This document shows, piece by piece, positions 49,085 through 56,346 of a stretch of 64,000 bases of DNA. Where the stretch lies: IMG/VR virus record IMGVR_UViG_3300015261_000001, positions 174,194 to 238,193 of that record, one strand, 5' to 3'. Made by a program: the position numbers and the translations under genes. Below the pieces are notes generated by a model. The model ran no database searches. It saw only the letters and a program-made list of their open reading frames with translations, and was not told the DNA's origin. Source of the DNA: a virus. Each line of letters begins with the position of its first letter. Within the stretch, counting starts at the first letter, position 1.

Positions 49085-49705
49085 TTAATTAGTGATCTTG
49101 TCACCGTTGATAAGTTTAGAGATCTCGCGGTTCATCTTCTCCGCCTTACGATCTGCATCACGCAAAGGTTTAACCTTGTTCTCCCATTCATCTTCCGGGA
49201 TAGTCCAGCCACCTTTATGAGCGATACCCGAGAAACCGAACTCATCAAACAGCAGGTAGCGATCATCGAAGTGACGCCGGCGGTTTTCGACCATCCACAG
49301 TTTTACTGCTTCGTTGCCGATCTCGCATTCATCTTCTTCGGTCCACTTTTCACTGTCTTTACCAGACAACCATTTCGGGTTGGCTTTCAGACAGATCGGA
49401 TAGATCGTACCCTTGTCCCAGATCATGCCGTGATTACCATCAGCAATCAGTTGAGCCATGATCTTTGGGTATTCATCCATCTCACGAATGCACGCCTTCA
49501 TCCACTTCAGTGGATCAACAGTGCCTGGATGTTCCAAGTTGTCGCAAATGCTGCGGATGAAGTGCATAGGAAGCAGAGTACGCAAGTAACGCGACATCTG
49601 AATCATCTTCTTGTTGTTCTTTGGGAGGTTATCCCGGATGTAGGTAAGAACATGCAGTTCTTGATCCAGAGGGTCTAAATCTACTGGAAAAACATACTCT
49701 TTCAT
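49085..49705 (-). CDS. Hypothetical helical protein
   Basis: 206 residues, MKEYVFPVDLDPLDQELHVL, largely helical and charged, with several tryptophans (GTVDPLKWMKACIREMDEYP; EKWTEEDECEIGNEAVKLWM). It carries no clear module copy, although P-L-K-W-M is similar. AGGAG before the ATG. Diverges from the plus-strand head gene across a 46-base gap. Function unknown. Confidence 0.85.
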   Translation of the reverse strand: MKEYVFPVDLDPLDQELHVLTYIRDNLPKNNKKMIQMSRYLRTLLPMHFIRSICDNLEHPGTVDPLKWMKACIREMDEYPKIMAQLIADGNHGMIWDKGTIYPICLKANPKWLSGKDSEKWTEEDECEIGNEAVKLWMVENRRRHFDDRYLLFDEFGFSGIAHKGGWTIPEDEWENKVKPLRDADRKAEKMNREISKLINGDKITN

Positions 49706-49746
49706 TCAACAACTCCTGTTAGGTAATAGAAAGTTAGACGCGTGAT

Positions 49747-49754
49747 ATTTTATG
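49747..49754 (+). promoter_or_regulatory. Candidate late promoter ATTTTATG
   Basis: Same octamer as before the virion cluster at 8117. Its last three bases form an in-frame ATG (49752) with no ribosome site, so if this is the promoter core, translation of the gene must begin at the ATG at 49797. Confidence 0.4.
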
Positions 49755-49796
49755 TTTAACAACCCTGCCCAAACACCACACCAGGACGCATTACGT

Positions 49797-50885
49797 ATGG
49801 ACGAAGCACTAGACGAAGACTTCGGCTTGGCCGAACCGGAACACCTCGAAACGATGTTTGAAGCACTCGAAGACACCCTTGTAGCGGGTACCGAGTCGCT
49901 GTCGCTGACCGCGGCGCAAAGCTACGCCCTTACCGTACTGCGTTCCAGTGGTGATGTAACTCGGGCTGATCTCGTTACCGGTACTGAAGGTTTCTTCAGC
50001 GCTATCGGCGAGGGTGCTGCAAAGATCTGGGCTTACATTAAGAAAATGTTCCAAGGCATCTGGGACTGGTTCTTCGGTAAGAAAGAAAGTGGTCCGTCCA
50101 TCACTGAACAGACCGAGAACATGTTGAAGGCTAACCAGGAATCGCTCAAGAACTGGGCGCGTGCTGATGCAGCCAACAGCGAAGCAATGGCCAAACAGTT
50201 CAGTTCTGTAGCGGACATGCTGGACGACCTGATGAAGACCGGCGACACCAGCGAGCAGAACAAAGCTCGTGAAGCCAAAGTCGAGTTGCATAAAGCTCTG
50301 ACTCTGCAACCAGGTCAGCGTGCTCACGCTGTCAAGGAAGCGACTGAAGTCGTGGTGAAACTCAACCGTCGTGTACAACGCGCGATTGAAGAGCTGTGCC
50401 ATCAGGGTATCGAAAGCAACAAACAGTATCTGGCTCTGGTGAATGAAGATCATTCCGCCAGCTTCAACGGCACTGGTTATGCCGATGATTACGCCAAGTT
50501 CAAAGAGTGGAGCAAAGGGTTCGAGAAAGTTTCGGTAGCACCTTACCTGAACATCCCGAAAGGTCTGACCAAGCTGGAGCATGCTGAACGCGCCCAGGGT
50601 GACCTGCTCAAAGTTATCGGGGACATCAAGCTGGAAATCCAAGGTATCAGCTCCACCTTCAAGTCTTCCGTTATTGGCAAGATCAAGAAGCTGGAAGAAC
50701 TGCTGAGCCGCAACAACTTGTCCCCAACCAACAGCGACAAGTTCCGTAAAGATCTGACAGCGTGCAAGATCTTCCTCGGTCTGACCACCCGTCACATCAA
50801 GCAACTCGAACGCACCCAAGAACTCGTCAAACGCCTGAGCAACATGATCATGCGTCTGTTCGGCCTGCGTCCAAGCAAAGCGTAA
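49797..50885 (+). CDS. Putative internal head (inner-body) protein
   Basis: 362 residues from the ATG at 49797, which has AGGA ten bases before; an in-frame ATG at 49752 has no ribosome site and overlaps a promoter-like octamer. The acidic N-terminus, then VTGTEGFFSAIGEGAAKIWA and YIKKMFQGIWDWFFGKK, resembles phiKZ-type head proteins, which have a propeptide cut after a small-x-Glu site and then a basic amphipathic segment. GTE followed by GFF could be the cut. The rest is a long helical domain. One of only two plus-strand units, in line with late structural genes. Role inferred. Confidence 0.82.
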   Translation: MDEALDEDFGLAEPEHLETMFEALEDTLVAGTESLSLTAAQSYALTVLRSSGDVTRADLVTGTEGFFSAIGEGAAKIWAYIKKMFQGIWDWFFGKKESGPSITEQTENMLKANQESLKNWARADAANSEAMAKQFSSVADMLDDLMKTGDTSEQNKAREAKVELHKALTLQPGQRAHAVKEATEVVVKLNRRVQRAIEELCHQGIESNKQYLALVNEDHSASFNGTGYADDYAKFKEWSKGFEKVSVAPYLNIPKGLTKLEHAERAQGDLLKVIGDIKLEIQGISSTFKSSVIGKIKKLEELLSRNNLSPTNSDKFRKDLTACKIFLGLTTRHIKQLERTQELVKRLSNMIMRLFGLRPSKA

Positions 50886-50897
50886 ATCAAAACGTAC

Positions 50898-50929
50898 CCT
50901 ACCTCCAGCACGTAAGTGCTGGAGGTAGG
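50898..50929. terminator. Bidirectional terminator
   Basis: CCTACCTCCAGCAC-GTAA-GTGCTGGAGGTAGG, 14-base-pair perfect stem between convergent genes; T-runs follow on both sides (GCGTTTTGTTT rightward, TACGTTTTGATT leftward). Confidence 0.88.
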
Positions 50930-50944
50930 TATGTCGCGTTTTGT

Positions 50945-51622
50945 TTATTCTTTATGTTTGTTGCGTTCAGCTTCGAGTACCTTGACACCTTCGTCGTGGA
51001 TTACTTCCAATGAACGGGTGTGGTCACGATCACTCTGCCACAGCACCCAGAGCAACGACAGATGACCAGAAGGGGTTACCATCGAAGGGCCGGAGTTGCC
51101 AAAAATACTCGGTTCCAGTGGTGTGGTGCGAGGCTGTTGCATCAAACGCACACTCAACCCTTTGCAGACATCGATCAGGCTTTGCGGATTACCTGGATTA
51201 CGGTTGAGCATGTACATCACCCAAGGATGGTCTTCCATGTCTGCTTCTTTGTAGAAGAGACTTGGTTCTTCTGGAGTGGCTGGGTAACGCCCGCTGTTAC
51301 GCAGGTGATTGGTGTAGGCGTTACTGGGATATTCTGTTTGCGGTCCGCCGCCGTACGCATACGCGCCTTGGAAACCATTGGTATTGAAACCAGGCATGCC
51401 AAAAGGCATCGAATAACCGGCCGCTACACCGCGAGGGTTGATAGTGTTCTCACGCAGGAAACCGATCATGCGTTGTTGCAGTTCCAGCATGTGCATAGTA
51501 CCGGCGGCAATAGCGTCTTGTACGCTGCAAGCGGTGCGCTGGGAATACCACTGAACCCACATCGGGTGCAGAGCGCCGGTGCTGGTGTCGATCAGAGGTG
51601 GTTGGCCATTGAACATTTGCAT
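50945..51622 (-). CDS. Multi-copy W-x-x-W-Y module protein
   Basis: 225 residues with at least three module copies: STGALHPMWVQWYSQRTACS (N-terminus), EPSLFYKEADMEDHPWVMYM, and EPSIFGNSGP, then GHLSLLWVLWQSDRDHTRSL near the C-terminus. The middle is glycine/tyrosine-rich (GMPGFNTNGFQGAYAYGGGP), likely flexible. Close to the next gene in sequence, so the two are paralogues. AAGGAG before the ATG. Function unknown. Confidence 0.87.
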   Translation of the reverse strand: MQMFNGQPPLIDTSTGALHPMWVQWYSQRTACSVQDAIAAGTMHMLELQQRMIGFLRENTINPRGVAAGYSMPFGMPGFNTNGFQGAYAYGGGPQTEYPSNAYTNHLRNSGRYPATPEEPSLFYKEADMEDHPWVMYMLNRNPGNPQSLIDVCKGLSVRLMQQPRTTPLEPSIFGNSGPSMVTPSGHLSLLWVLWQSDRDHTRSLEVIHDEGVKVLEAERNKHKE

Positions 51623-51658
51623 AGTGAAACTCCTTACAAGGGATTATTATTCACTCTA

Positions 51659-51666
51659 ATGATGTA
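51659..51666 (-). promoter_or_regulatory. Degenerate early promoter core TACATCAT
   Basis: Read leftward: ACCTCTACATCATTAGAGTGAATAAT. Core differs at two bases but the flanks, including TAG-x-x-TGAATAA, match the consensus. 37 bases before the start at 51622. Confidence 0.5.
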
Positions 51667-51706
51667 GAGGTGTCTTATTTTAAAACTTAAAACAAAAAGG
51701 AACTCA

Positions 51707-51732
51707 CCCTCCTCCTCCGAAGAGAAGGAGGG
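51707..51732 (-). terminator. Rho-independent terminator
   Basis: CCCTCCT/AGGAGGG stem with a 12-base loop; leftward tail CCTTTTTGTTTTAAG. Ends the gene stopping at 51750. Confidence 0.75.
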
Positions 51733-51749
51733 CAAGCAGAAGAGGTTAC

Positions 51750-52235
51750 TTATTCGTCTAGCCCGTGGTAGGCCAGAGCGTGTTGATGTGCTTCGATCCA
51801 AGTGCAATCGAAAGCGTACTTGTACCAGATAACCCACTTGAGCGTAGGTGTCAAAGGCTTACCTGCTAACAGGTCAGGAACGGTGTTCATATCTACTTGT
51901 CGCGGGTGCTCAGTGACAAGCTGTTGCTTTACACGGTTAGCTTCATCCCACAGCGCCAGATGACCCTTACTCGGATTACGACGTAACCACCAACTTGCCC
52001 ATCGCTCGTTGATGTGGTTAGGTGTTTCAGAGAAGATTGATGGCTCATCATCTGCTGGTTGATAATGCAATCGATCGAGGTCATAACTGAACTCAGTCGG
52101 TTTGATTGGAACAGGTTTGGGTATTTCAGACGGGGTACAACTTACTGGAACTAACTGTTTGCCAAAGACAGCGAAGATTCCTCGAATAACGGTGAATGGG
52201 ATGTGGGACTGTACACGTCGAAAGAACCGCTTCAT
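51750..52235 (-). CDS. Double W-x-x-W-Y module protein
   Basis: 161 residues. Basic N-terminal segment with a hydrophobic stretch (MKRFFRRVQSHIPFTVIRGI), a proline-rich linker (SEIPKPVPIKP) and two modules: DDEPSIFSETPNHINERWAS, then W-W-L-R-R-N-P, and LTPTLKWVIWYKYAFDCTWI, then E-A-H-Q-H-A. The first copy is closest to the middle copy of 50945-51622 (EPS-x-F...W...L-x-R-N-P). AGGG before the ATG. Function unknown. Confidence 0.85.
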   Translation of the reverse strand: MKRFFRRVQSHIPFTVIRGIFAVFGKQLVPVSCTPSEIPKPVPIKPTEFSYDLDRLHYQPADDEPSIFSETPNHINERWASWWLRRNPSKGHLALWDEANRVKQQLVTEHPRQVDMNTVPDLLAGKPLTPTLKWVIWYKYAFDCTWIEAHQHALAYHGLDE

Positions 52236-52270
52236 TGCGGAAAATACCCTGTATTGAAAAGTTGGTGTAA

Positions 52271-52290
52271 GGGGTGAGTAGAATCACCCC
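52271..52290 (-). terminator. Hairpin terminator
   Basis: GGGGTGA-GTAGAA-TCACCCC; leftward tail TTACACCAACTTTTCAATAC. 22 bases past the stop at 52312. Confidence 0.65.
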
Positions 52291-52311
52291 CGGTGTAACA
52301 AGTTACTTTGG

Positions 52312-52638
52312 TTACGGCTGGCTCTTGTCGCAGATACCACTGGTACCTACCAGTGAGGTGCCGTAGCGGTCGCCCTGTTTCCAGTCTTCCACTAAAACAT
52401 CCCACTTGCCACCGATGCGGACATTCTCGGCTCGATTCCTGCTACAACTCAGTCGCTGGTCATGATAGACCAAAGAAGACCCTACTACTTTCAGGTCAAC
52501 CTTACTGTTACTCTTCGACTTCAGAGAGACACCAACTACTTCCATGGTCACTCGTTCAGACTTGGTAACAATACGTTCTTCAAAACATCCTGCCAGCAGT
52601 ACCGACAGGATGATTGGGATACAGTAAAGCCCTTTCAT
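52312..52638 (-). CDS. Small lipoprotein
   Basis: 108 residues from the ATG at 52638. Lipobox LLAGC with Cys18 follows a typical signal segment (MKGLYCIPIILSVLLAGCFE), so the protein should be lipidated and exported to the envelope. The mature part is beta-rich and charged (VTMEVVGVSLKSKSNSKVDL). Phage lipoproteins can block receptors against superinfection; this is only an analogy. Overlaps the upstream stop (TGATG). Confidence 0.85.
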   Translation of the reverse strand: MKGLYCIPIILSVLLAGCFEERIVTKSERVTMEVVGVSLKSKSNSKVDLKVVGSSLVYHDQRLSCSRNRAENVRIGGKWDVLVEDWKQGDRYGTSLVGTSGICDKSQP

Positions 52639-53039
52639 CAATCTTCCTTAGGGAAAGAGCGACCGGCAAGCTGAACAGTCAGATCTTTGCCATCTTCCGA
52701 TTTGGTGATGTAGATAGTCACGACACCAACACCCGGATGATGGACGTGACCATTCTTGTCCATTTGCACGAGCGCGAGTTCTACCGTGGTGAGGGTGGTT
52801 TCCGAAGAACCCAAGATTGCCTCGACCAACGGTTTTGCATCCTTACGGGTCAGATAACCAGCCAGGATACCGAGACGAGCAATGCCATTCTCGCGATCTT
52901 CGATCACACCGGCGTCAGCCAGTTCTTCAGCCACGCCTTCTTCAGGAGAGTCCTTCAGAAAGGTACGATGACCGTATTGGTCGCCCATCAGAACAACTTG
53001 AGTTTGAATGATGTAGTACGGAGTTTTGCGTTGAGTCAT
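52638..53039 (-). CDS. Paralogue pair B, member 1
   Basis: 133 residues. TPYYIIQTQVVLMGDQYGHR, GVIEDRENGIARLGILAGYL and a beta-rich C-terminus align with the gene just upstream (VYVIQTQVDFVVESALHYSL; AVFKDREVGIMHMGLMAGYI), showing a tandem duplication. The alternating hydrophobic strands suggest a small alpha/beta fold. AAGGAG before the ATG. Function unknown. Confidence 0.86.
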   Translation of the reverse strand: MTQRKTPYYIIQTQVVLMGDQYGHRTFLKDSPEEGVAEELADAGVIEDRENGIARLGILAGYLTRKDAKPLVEAILGSSETTLTTVELALVQMDKNGHVHHPGVGVVTIYITKSEDGKDLTVQLAGRSFPKED

Positions 53040-53049
53040 GACACTCTCC

Positions 53050-53466
53050 TTACAGAGAAATTAGCGGAGAACCCGCTGGGTTGGTATTCAGTTTACCGAA
53101 CGTAACGCGAACTGGCTCGCCGTGACCGGTCGTTACGTACAAATCAAGTACAGCAGCAATCTCACCCAACTCAAGGGTGTCTTGCTTGATTTCGCGCAAA
53201 ACGATGTGGATGGTAGTTCTTCTCTGAGTCGGTTCTCGAGAAATGATCTTTACTAACAAATCATTGTGCCCGGGGTAGCCCCGATGACTGATATAACCAG
53301 CCATCAGACCCATGTGCATGATGCCGACTTCACGATCCTTGAAGACCGCAGCCAGATTCAAGTTATCACTAACTCCTTCTTGTGGAAGACCCAGTGAATA
53401 ATGAAGAGCGCTTTCAACAACAAAATCAACCTGCGTTTGAATCACGTACACTTTTGGGAGGTCCAC
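53050..53466 (-). CDS. Paralogue pair B, member 2, GTG start
   Basis: 138 residues starting at GTG (53464-53466) with AAGGAG eight bases before. See member 1 for the alignment; this copy has a longer loop after GYISHRGYPG and a different C-terminus (VTFGKLNTNPAGSPLISL). Conserved DRE/DREN and AGY suggest a shared functional site. Function unknown. Confidence 0.85.
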   Translation of the reverse strand: MDLPKVYVIQTQVDFVVESALHYSLGLPQEGVSDNLNLAAVFKDREVGIMHMGLMAGYISHRGYPGHNDLLVKIISREPTQRRTTIHIVLREIKQDTLELGEIAAVLDLYVTTGHGEPVRVTFGKLNTNPAGSPLISL

Positions 53467-53468
53467 GT

Positions 53469-53708
53469 TTACTTCTCCTTGAGCGGTTCGCAGGTAACAG
53501 TCAAGGTCACGTTACCTTTACGCGCCTTGAGTTCACCACGCTTGGTGGAGTAGATGTGGTTTTCCAGGTTGTTGTGTTCAACCGTTTGACGCATTGCCGA
53601 CTGACACATGTCCGAGTCAGACAGAACATCACTTGTCTGAGACAGCGTAGGTGGCGCCGACGGATTGACAATGGTCAGGGTAGATAAAAGCAGTGCTTTC
53701 GTTAACAT
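53469..53708 (-). CDS. Small secreted protein
   Basis: 79 residues from the ATG at 53708 (AAGGAT seven bases before), giving a short signal peptide (MLTKALLLSTLTIVNPSAPP). The mature part has two cysteines (DMCQSAMRQT; VTCEPLKEK) that may pair. Probably periplasmic. Function unknown. Confidence 0.78.
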   Translation of the reverse strand: MLTKALLLSTLTIVNPSAPPTLSQTSDVLSDSDMCQSAMRQTVEHNNLENHIYSTKRGELKARKGNVTLTVTCEPLKEK

Positions 53709-53712
53709 CAAT

Positions 53713-54075
53713 TCAATCCTTTTCAATAACCGGAGTGATCACGAAATCCTCATCCCCGCCGGGTGTATGGGACGCTGTGAACGTCTTCATGAGGCGGAAG
53801 GCGTCAGCCGGTGTAAAGGTGCCGTTACTGGTCAGCTCGACCCCTACACACATGTCACCGTCTTTCTCGAAGGACAGCGTGGCCACCCAAGGGCCGTTAG
53901 CACGGTAAACGCCAACACGGTCCTTACCAAAGGAGCAGAAGTCCATCGAGAACAGAGTCTGCTTCTCAGGATTCTCGTCGGTGATGATGTAAACCAGCGG
54001 ATGGAACTTTTCGGCATTGCCATTGGAGTGTGACATAGCCAACCATTCACCCATCAGCTTATCCAATTTATCCAT
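53713..54075 (-). CDS. Hypothetical protein
   Basis: 120 residues, acidic, mixed alpha/beta: FHPLVYIITDENPEKQTLFS, GPWVATLSFEKDGDMCVGVE, AFRLMKTFTASHTPGG. GAGGG eight bases before the ATG. Five bases from the next gene downstream, so co-translated. Function unknown. Confidence 0.84.
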   Translation of the reverse strand: MDKLDKLMGEWLAMSHSNGNAEKFHPLVYIITDENPEKQTLFSMDFCSFGKDRVGVYRANGPWVATLSFEKDGDMCVGVELTSNGTFTPADAFRLMKTFTASHTPGGDEDFVITPVIEKD

Positions 54076-54078
54076 GAT

Positions 54079-54381
54079 TCAGACCCTCGTTCGCACAACG
54101 TGGTAGATAAAGATTTCGACGTCATCGTGTGAGTTGTAACACTCATGCCGCCATTCTTTCTTTTCGATATCCTCAAGCGCAAACTCGGCCTGAAGAATCT
54201 TTTCGACACCTTTACGAATAGAAACGCCGTCAGGCAAATCGAGGTTCTGGCCAATAGACCAGTTCAACCATTCCCGACGGATGAAGCGTTTGGGAACTTG
54301 ACCTTCTTCCCGTTCGATCCTGAAACACTCTGGCTCAGGACCGAGAAGCTTTGCTTTGAACTCACTTACCTGTATCTTCAT
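54079..54381 (-). CDS. Small protein with degenerate W module
   Basis: 100 residues. GPEPECFRIE, then RRE-WLNWSIGQNLDLPDGV and S-I-R-K-G-V-E-K-I-L, resembles the local module (P-E-P...W-x-x-W...G...L). Acidic helical end (FALEDIEKKEWRHE). Overlaps the upstream gene in an ATGA junction. Function unknown. Confidence 0.82.
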   Translation of the reverse strand: MKIQVSEFKAKLLGPEPECFRIEREEGQVPKRFIRREWLNWSIGQNLDLPDGVSIRKGVEKILQAEFALEDIEKKEWRHECYNSHDDVEIFIYHVVRTRV

Positions 54382-56228
54382 TTATTTGCTCGCAGTATCG
54401 TGTTAGTGAGGCGTCCGTTCAGTTCGGAGAGCCGTTCCATACCGACTTGATAAGCAGCTCCGTGGTAAACGCTTTGTGTGCGCATATACCAGTCAATCCA
54501 ATTACTGGATAAATCAGCGGTGCCGCGGTCGATCAGTTCCGGTTCTGGATCTTTCACAACGACGTTCTGTTTAGGGCCATCAACCCCAATGCGTTTTTCC
54601 AACTGGTCTTGTAGACGCAGCAGCAATTTCATGCCTTCACGAGTTGCATGGGCAATGGTGGTGTCATGTTTCTTGACATACCAGTTAACCCATTCATCGC
54701 TAACGTCAATGAAACGCAGATCGATGAACTGAGGTTCTGGATCTTCCTGAGGAGCAGGCGGGAACTTTTTGGGTAGGGAGTCCAACATTTCCAAGTGTTC
54801 CCAGCTTGCCTTTGGAAGTTCTCTGGCGTAGGCTTCATTTACTTTGTCGAGTAGCTCTATGAATTCCTCAACACTCCAGTCGGTGCACACTGGATAGACG
54901 CCACGAGTACCAGCAGGCGGAATGAGCGCCTTAACTCGCTGATAACGAGCGGTAGGTCCCAGATAGTCCGCAATCAGAACAACCTGGTCAGTTGTATCGT
55001 TCTCGCGGATCATGAAACCTTCCATGTCATCCAGTTTGAACTGAACTCCCACCTCCCCGGTGCTCTTTGTATCCATCAGTTGTTTATAAAGCTCTGTTTC
55101 GCGCAGGGCTTCATAAGCGTTGTGTAGAGCATCTGGAATGATCTCGTACTGACCTGTTAAGAAGTTGTAGAGGTTATCCCAGCTAAAGCGTACATGGTCG
55201 GTGAAGTGGGTAAGGCTTTCTTCGCCGTTACGGATTGCCCCTTCAAACACAAAAGTTCCTTCATCTTTGATTAACAAAGTGAAAGGGTAGTCGGCAGGGC
55301 TTTCAGGATTATTGTAAAGCTCACAGCGGTAATGATCTTTCTGAAAGTGAAACTTACCGATCTTGCTCATTGCCATAGCAGTCTTGTACACCGAACTGTT
55401 ACGGAAGATCTGGAACGCTGTGTGGATACGCTCAGCGTGAGTAGGTTCTGGTTGGGATGGCTTTTCCATGATTTCGCCTTGAGTCAAGATATCTACTGTT
55501 TGTTCTAAGGTGAGACTACCGTTACCGCCGGTCAGGCTCACCATTCCATTTGGACCGACGATGAACTCGGTTAACGAGACATTGTCGTTTGTTTTAAGTT
55601 TAACGCAGGTGGTGTGGTCGTTAGGTTTCAAAAGACCGAGATAGTAATTAACACCGGCGTAAGTGATGATCGAGAAGTTCCATGCGTTGCTCAGCATTTC
55701 TTTCTCGAGGATCGTTTTGATCGCTGTGACCGAGGTGATCGCTTTACTCAGGATCTGAAACATCACGTGTTCTGGATTAGAGTTGTCGTAGGGTTTAACC
55801 ACGCTGTACGACGGAGCCTTGAATATATCAAGGAATTGGTCAACACTAATGGCCGGGGTAAATACTCGCACGTCCAATGAATCCGCGTCACCAATCAACG
55901 AATCATTAGGCGGGCACAACGGCAAGTGTTTAATGAAAGGCCATTCGATCTCACCCAGCACACCGTTCCAAGCGTCTTTCCTGCACTCTGTCTTGAACAC
56001 GTTGATAAACAGGATATGACTGCCATTCTCTTTCACATGGCGGGTAAAAGAGAAGCTGCATTTGATAGCTTCTTTTTCCACCAGTCCCTTACGACCAGGG
56101 ATGAGGATGGGGTTGAACTCGATCACTTCACCAACTTCAGGTAATTGCGGTAGATCGCAAACAATGCGCTGAAGTACCACGAATAAATCTAGTCTTTCTT
56201 GTTTGTTTGGTGTGCAACGAATGCCCAT
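54378..56228 (-). CDS. 616-aa modular protein with two W-x-x-W-Y modules
   Basis: 616 residues, the largest gene of the right half. The first 490 residues appear to be four related units, each ending in a short helix after a strand: TPAISVDQFLDIF, GNGSLTLEQTVDIL, FSWDNLYNFLTG and TDWSVEEFIELLDK. Two are preceded by similar helices (FQIFRNSSVYKTAM; YEALRETELYKQLM). FEGAIRNGEESLTHFTDHVR is shared with 42684-43493. The C-terminus has two adjacent modules: DVSDEWVNWYVKKHDTTIAH and DLSSNWIDWYMRTQSVYHGA, each after D-P-E-P. AAGGAG before the ATG. Function unknown; probably a multi-domain binding protein. Confidence 0.88.
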   Translation of the reverse strand: MGIRCTPNKQERLDLFVVLQRIVCDLPQLPEVGEVIEFNPILIPGRKGLVEKEAIKCSFSFTRHVKENGSHILFINVFKTECRKDAWNGVLGEIEWPFIKHLPLCPPNDSLIGDADSLDVRVFTPAISVDQFLDIFKAPSYSVVKPYDNSNPEHVMFQILSKAITSVTAIKTILEKEMLSNAWNFSIITYAGVNYYLGLLKPNDHTTCVKLKTNDNVSLTEFIVGPNGMVSLTGGNGSLTLEQTVDILTQGEIMEKPSQPEPTHAERIHTAFQIFRNSSVYKTAMAMSKIGKFHFQKDHYRCELYNNPESPADYPFTLLIKDEGTFVFEGAIRNGEESLTHFTDHVRFSWDNLYNFLTGQYEIIPDALHNAYEALRETELYKQLMDTKSTGEVGVQFKLDDMEGFMIRENDTTDQVVLIADYLGPTARYQRVKALIPPAGTRGVYPVCTDWSVEEFIELLDKVNEAYARELPKASWEHLEMLDSLPKKFPPAPQEDPEPQFIDLRFIDVSDEWVNWYVKKHDTTIAHATREGMKLLLRLQDQLEKRIGVDGPKQNVVVKDPEPELIDRGTADLSSNWIDWYMRTQSVYHGAAYQVGMERLSELNGRLTNTILRANK

Positions 56229-56269
56229 TACTGAACTCCTTGTTTGATAGGGGTTACTTAGTCACCTAA

Positions 56270-56277
56270 GTAATATA
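56270..56277 (-). promoter_or_regulatory. phiKZ-type early promoter core TATATTAC
   Basis: Read leftward: GACCTATATTACTTAGGTGACTAAG, 42 bases before the start of the 616-residue protein gene. Confidence 0.78.
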
Positions 56278-56316
56278 GGTCTAAAACAAAATAGAAAAAA
56301 CAAAAAATAAAGTAAC

Positions 56317-56336
56317 GGGAGAGGTATTACCCTCCC
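56317..56336 (-). terminator. Rho-independent terminator
   Basis: GGGAG(A)GG/CCCTCCC stem with one bulge; leftward tail CTTTATTTTTTGTTTTTTCTATTTTG, the strongest U-tract of the window. Confidence 0.85.
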
Positions 56337-56346
56337 CCGCTATTAC

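Noticed and set aside
49809-50819. 336-residue antisense frame opposite the head protein gene
   Set aside because: No ribosome site or domain; the sense frame is supported by its terminator and head-protein-like sequence.
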